64,000 nt of DNA from Hyparrhenia diplandra. Lineage: Eukaryota; Streptophyta; Magnoliopsida; Poales; Poaceae. The number at the start of each line of letters is the position of its first letter. Position 1 is the first letter of the stretch. The DNA is taken from the NCBI GenBank assembly GCA_015847255.1, contig JADLZK010008803.1:682001-746000 (forward strand), given 5' to 3'. Both the position numbers and the translations under genes were made by a program. Positions 60,506-64,000 of the stretch are shown here, one piece after another. The notes under the pieces were generated by a model. That model saw only the letters and a list, made by a program, of their open reading frames with translations, made no database searches and had not been told where the DNA came from.

Positions 60506-61873
60506 TGTTGTTTTTTGTGGTGAGTTTGGTCTGAGTAGCAAATGTATTTGCAAAGACCCTGTTTGCAAAAGGTGGCTAGTTTGTAGCTGTACTAAAGAAT
60601 GAAAAGTGAACTAAGGAGCAGGTAGGGAAACTATGACAAGTCAATTGACCAATCTCTGCAATTGGAGTATACTAGAAGCCATATATACTAAATCAGATAC
60701 ATAAATTGGCCCCTGGACAGTGATCACTGTCAGATCAGTAGTGTTTGATCTAGAACGGCACAGGATGCTCAACTGTCACATCACTGCTTTTGAGATGTAA
60801 GGGGCTGTTTGTTTCAATAAAAAATGTAGGGGCTGGCTGGGGAGACGTGCTGTTGGTTTTGGTGACCCCAACATTGGTTTTGCAATGCAATTAGTTTGCT
60901 TACGACAACACTGTTTAGCTAATAGAACCACTGCTAAATTTTGTCGACGATTCACTTAAGCTGCCTGCCTTTCGTTTTGTGTATTAATCTAATCTAATAG
61001 ATGTTCCATCGTTTATATCGAGCATATTTGGTCGGTCAACCTTGATATTACTCTATGCGAGTGTCTTCTTAAAATTATCTTTTTTTTTTTTTTTTTTGTA
61101 TGGAAAATAAAGAATGATACTATAATAATTTGCCAGTTTTTTTTTTTTTTGAAAGAAATATAATAATTTGCCAGTGTATGTCTGTTGTGTTAAAAAAACG
61201 TCTGTCGGACTGGAAATGGGGAAGGTCTACTGTTTATTGTATTCATGTGCTCTATGCAATCGTTTCAATTTAATCAAAGGTTTTCAAATAATGATCGAAT
61301 GTCTTTTTTGGATGTCTGCACAAAATATCTGCACTCTGCACCAACTAAATTAGAGATTGCCACTGACGACCTATATTCATTGTCAATTGATTAAATTAAT
61401 AGTGATTATTGTAGGGTGAGATTAGCACTTGGATGCTTAGACTTGTGGCACAATACCTTTATTTCCATGTGAAGGTCATTATTTTCCAGGCTTTTTTCAA
61501 GACAGCAAAATTCTGTGGTCACTGCAATTGACGAAACATGACAAGGTGGCAAACTGGCAATGTTGTCTTCTTCAACTGGTAAGCTGATTTCCTCCCACTG
61601 TTTTAGTTTCACTAGCTGTAGGGTTACAATGGGTGAGCAGCAGTCAGGTTGACCAAAATCAGCTTTTAATTATCTACTGCAGTCTGTTGCAAACCATCAA
61701 GGAGTTTCAGGCCAAAAGAAACTTGCCATAGTCTGAATTGGAACCAATGAAACTATTGGCCCAAAATTCAGCACCAATTGTGCTTTTATTCTGGCTCAGT
61801 AAACCCAGGTGTGTTTGCACAGAGATGTTTACACTTCTAGAAATATTGGTTAATAAATAATATGTGAGGCATT
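60506..61873. other. Upstream flank of the decayed receptor, copy B
   Basis: Nearly identical to 15062-16404 apart from T-runs near 61080 and the insertion at 61137-61158. No gene. Confidence 0.5.
61137..61158 (-). mobile_element. Tiny (22-bp) LINE-type insertion
   Basis: T-run plus GAAAGAAA, flanked by perfect 16-bp direct repeats TATAATAATTTGCCAG (61121-61136 and 61159-61174). Copy A has one copy of this 16-mer at 15694-15709 and no insertion. Confidence 0.85.
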
Positions 61874-62101
61874 TCAAGTCAATGCTAGCTCACGTCTGAC
61901 ATTTGCGTATTCTTCCTCGACATGCAGCATCCATTTCACTATAAATCTTTCTAGCAGGGTCAGTCTACTGTCCATCGCCATGATCAACCAAGAGTGACGA
62001 TGCAAGATCCTCACGAAGATTTTCCACGGCATCCGACGAGAACTTACACAGAAAGAAGACAAAGACTGGTCTCTATTCCATCCCTTACCTGGGTTCACCA
62101 T
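61874..62101 (-). CDS. Short conserved open frame, copy B
   Basis: 75 codons, the equivalent of the C-terminal part of the frame at 16405-16767, differing by one residue (LIMAMDS against LIMTMDS). Function unknown; may be chance. Confidence 0.2.
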   Translation of the reverse strand: MVNPGKGWNRDQSLSSFCVSSRRMPWKIFVRILHRHSWLIMAMDSRLTLLERFIVKWMLHVEEEYANVRRELALT

Positions 62102-62303
62102 TTCGTGTGAACGTGCAAATGTGATGGCATATATATGGCGTGTGATGATATAACGTGCTGTTCAACTCATTGACAGAAACGCACAAAGGAGGCGTGTGTG
62201 AAGACTTTTTATGCTATTTCATTTTGTACATATACAAATGCACAATTGTGTTATGAATATATATGTAGTAGTGTCAATAATAATAGCCTTGTTGACCCGG
62301 AGA

Positions 62304-62330
62304 TTTTTTTTTTTTTTTTTTTGAACAGAG
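62304..62330 (-). mobile_element. Tiny (27-bp) LINE-type insertion
   Basis: T-run plus GAACAGAG, flanked by perfect 10-bp repeats GACCCGGAGA (62294-62303 and 62331-62340). Copy A has a single GACCGGGAGA at 30284-30293. Confidence 0.8.
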
Positions 62331-62418
62331 GACCCGGAGAATGGTTGTGATGAGATCTTCTTCGACCTGATGCGTTAGTCTTTTTTGGTGAGCAAATGTA
62401 AGCTGTGCTAACAATCTA

Positions 62419-62648
62419 CTCTCTCCGTTCCAAAAAGAGTGACGTGTTTGACTTTCAGACATCACATTTGTCCGTTCGTCTTATTTAGTTTTTTAGATTA
62501 TAAAATAAATAAATTATTATTAAAGTATCTCTAGTAATGAAATAAGTCATTATAAAATAAATGATATTTATAAAAAAATTGATAAGATGTATGGTTAAAT
62601 AAAATGTCTGAAATTATAAAAACGATATTCTTTTTTGGACGGAGTGAG
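62419..62648. mobile_element. Stowaway-like MITE, 230 bp
   Basis: Terminal inverted repeats CTCTCTCCGTTCC and CTCACTCCGTCC, flanked by TA (62417-62418 and 62649-62650). Copy A has the uninterrupted ATCTAGGTGG at 30411-30420. TIR form and TA target fit Tc1/Mariner-type Stowaway elements. Confidence 0.92.
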
Positions 62649-62749
62649 TAGGTGGATAGGTTTCCACTACAAAGATTAAACTACTTTTAAACTATTTCTT
62701 TCTTTCTTTTAATTTTGATTCCCCACCTATTTTCACGGGCCAACTAAGT

Positions 62750-63110
62750 TAAAGCCCATATTTGCAGCCCAGGTTTCGGACAGAGCTTCTTTTCTTATGG
62801 GCCACGTCACAGCCCAGCTAACATAAACGGCCCACTACGTCGAAGCAACCACACGCGACGCAAACACCGGACGCCGTATGCACACGCCAGGAGACAGCGA
62901 CAGCGGCGCGGCGGGCGTTGACCCTGCACTGCATCGGCGGGCGGCCCGCCCCGATGCCCCGACGGCTCGCCGCCAGAGCGCGCCAGCGCATCCGGGAGGG
63001 CGGTCGCCGCAGTCTAGGTTGGAGGGTCATGTGAGACGCGGGCCCCGAGGTACATCCAGCAAAACCCCTGTTGGGAAAACCTCGAGGAGCATTTGCCTTC
63101 CTCTCTAGTA
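62750..63110 (+). promoter_or_regulatory. GC-rich tract with GCCCA/TGGGCC motifs
   Basis: Several GGGCC/GCCCA boxes (62735-62840) precede a CG-rich stretch (62850-63050) that is open for about 75 codons from 62878. This resembles a plant promoter with site-II-type elements and a first exon, but no protein family is recognised. Confidence 0.3.
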
Positions 63111-63828
63111 GCTGGTAGCTCTATGATTTATAGCAACTTTATTCGGATGTTTAATTAGCTGCGTAGTGCTTTTATTTGGCGAGAAATTGAATGATAATGT
63201 ATTAGTGGAATAGAAGAAATGTACACAGATCGATGGAGTTCTCTGACGACAAATTTAGACTGCTTCAATTTAACTGGCTTACATAGTTGCATGCCTTTTC
63301 AGTTTCCCCAAATGGACTTATGAACCACACCATAACATAATTCTTCTCAAACTACATCACCACTATATGGAAAAATGTGTTCACTTTGTTTTTGAATGGC
63401 TATCCCCATTTTTTCCATTAATTCTCATCATTCAAAAGTCAAAATTAATTTACATCCAATATATACCAGATAGTAATGACAGCACAATTGAAAAGGAAGA
63501 TGCATCCTACATCAGTGCTGGTTATCCGCAGAATTACAAAGTCCATAAAGTAGAGACCAACTACATAACCAATGGAACTGGTACATGTATACCAGAACAA
63601 AAGGGCAGCCATGAAAATAACTGAGACTCCAAAAAGTAGCTAACTTCCTCTGGTTTGTATTTGGTCGCACTCACACTCAAGATTTCTTCCATCTTTTACC
63701 GTCGAGTGTTATAATCAGGGGAGGGTTGTTTGTCCTTGTGTTCTGTTTTCCTCACTAGTTTTTCCATAGTGGTTATCAGTCCCTCAACATATTCAGGAGC
63801 TAAATATGGTTTTAATCGTAACTATACT
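63111..63828. other. Non-coding DNA with receptor 3'-flank similarity
   Basis: 63250-63345 resembles 12670-12770 and 58075-58175 (TTTAGACTGCTTCAA, then GCATGCCTTTTC and a TTATGAACCACACC-like end in altered order). No receptor coding sequence follows before the window ends. Confidence 0.35.
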
Positions 63829-63934
63829 AATCTCAATAGTTAGATGTTGCCAAACTTGAAGTCAACGTTTTCGCTTGCACTAATCTCAATAGTTAGATGT
63901 TGCCAAACTTGAAGTCAACTTTTTCGCTTGCACT
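63829..63934. repeat. Two tandem 53-bp units
   Basis: AATCTCAATAGTTAGATGTT at 63829 recurs at 63882; the units differ by one base (CAACG against CAACT). Confidence 0.95.
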
Positions 63935-64000
63935 ATCTTGTTTAATGCATACTTTGAAGTGTATCATATTTTTTAACAGTGTGGTGTTCTTGTACAGAAA

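Larger units (their letters stand above)
57150..62660. repeat. Segmental duplication, copy B
   Basis: Counterpart of 11540-16786 plus 30253-30425. It preserves the pre-insertion sites for the Helitron (A62259/T62260) and lacks the 671-bp GC-rich insertion. Copy-specific changes: ~460 bp of unrelated DNA at 57580-58040 in place of ~40 bp, a poly-A/CA tract (58186-58250), two tiny LINE insertions and a MITE. Confidence 0.9.

Noticed and set aside
63460..63640. Minus-strand membrane-protein-like stretch as the end of another receptor
   Set aside because: Hydrophobic but lacks the NPKLCG cap and the GVLYDQ tail of the family; no LRR follows.

Overview
The window is plant nuclear DNA, most likely from a grass of the rice group (Oryza or a close relative). 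I infer this from the type of transposable elements (a plant RepHel Helitron, Stowaway-like and Tourist-like MITEs, long grass-type LTRs, a MULE) and from a local family of kinase-less LRR receptor-like proteins related to PSY1R/RLP2/RLP3. No bacterial-style operons, tRNA or rRNA genes were seen. Species assignment is inference only.

Layout. 1-4509: 3' part and 3' LTR of a decayed retrotransposon, abutting a small MULE (4509-5310). 5331-9950: a receptor remnant, then an almost complete but frameshifted LRR receptor gene on the minus strand (7497-9676). 10380-11480: probable Copia remnant. 11540-16786: first copy of a segmental duplication, with a decayed receptor (12926-15061). 16787-30252: a 13.5-kb Helitron inserted in that duplication. 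30253-36850: two more decayed minus-strand receptors. 36850-46500: mostly non-coding, with a telobox/GC-rich gene-start-like region, a TDY-class MAP kinase pseudogene and unrecognised exon-like pieces. 46745-51250: repeat cassette, a Tourist-like MITE and the best-preserved receptor (plus strand, one frameshift). 53176-56280: probable solo LTR. 57150-62660: second copy of the segmental duplication, in the same orientation about 45 kb away, with another decayed receptor. 62660-64000: promoter-like GC-rich tract and non-coding DNA.

Main discovery. Comparing the two duplication copies gives the exact ends of the Helitron: minus-strand 5' TC at 30252 and 3' hairpin plus CTAG at 16787, inserted between A and T. 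The second copy keeps the uninterrupted A|T site at 62259/62260. Besides a broken RepHel gene (22674-28649), the Helitron carries on the same strand a many-exon gene (about 16952-20861) for an Ulp1-type (C48) cysteine peptidase that appears to have two peptidase modules: the first keeps His, Asp and Cys, the second seems to have lost His and Cys. The peptidase gene and the RepHel gene share an exon motif (DWLHRND), which suggests the peptidase is an integral part of this Helitron family rather than a random capture.

Gene family. Six sizeable receptor copies plus several fragments are present. The copies whose 3' end is present stop just after one transmembrane segment (ending like VLYDQ/VLYER) and lack a kinase domain, and every copy carries frameshifts or truncation. 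This looks like birth-and-death evolution of a defence/peptide-receptor cluster, driven by segmental duplication and repeated transposon insertion.
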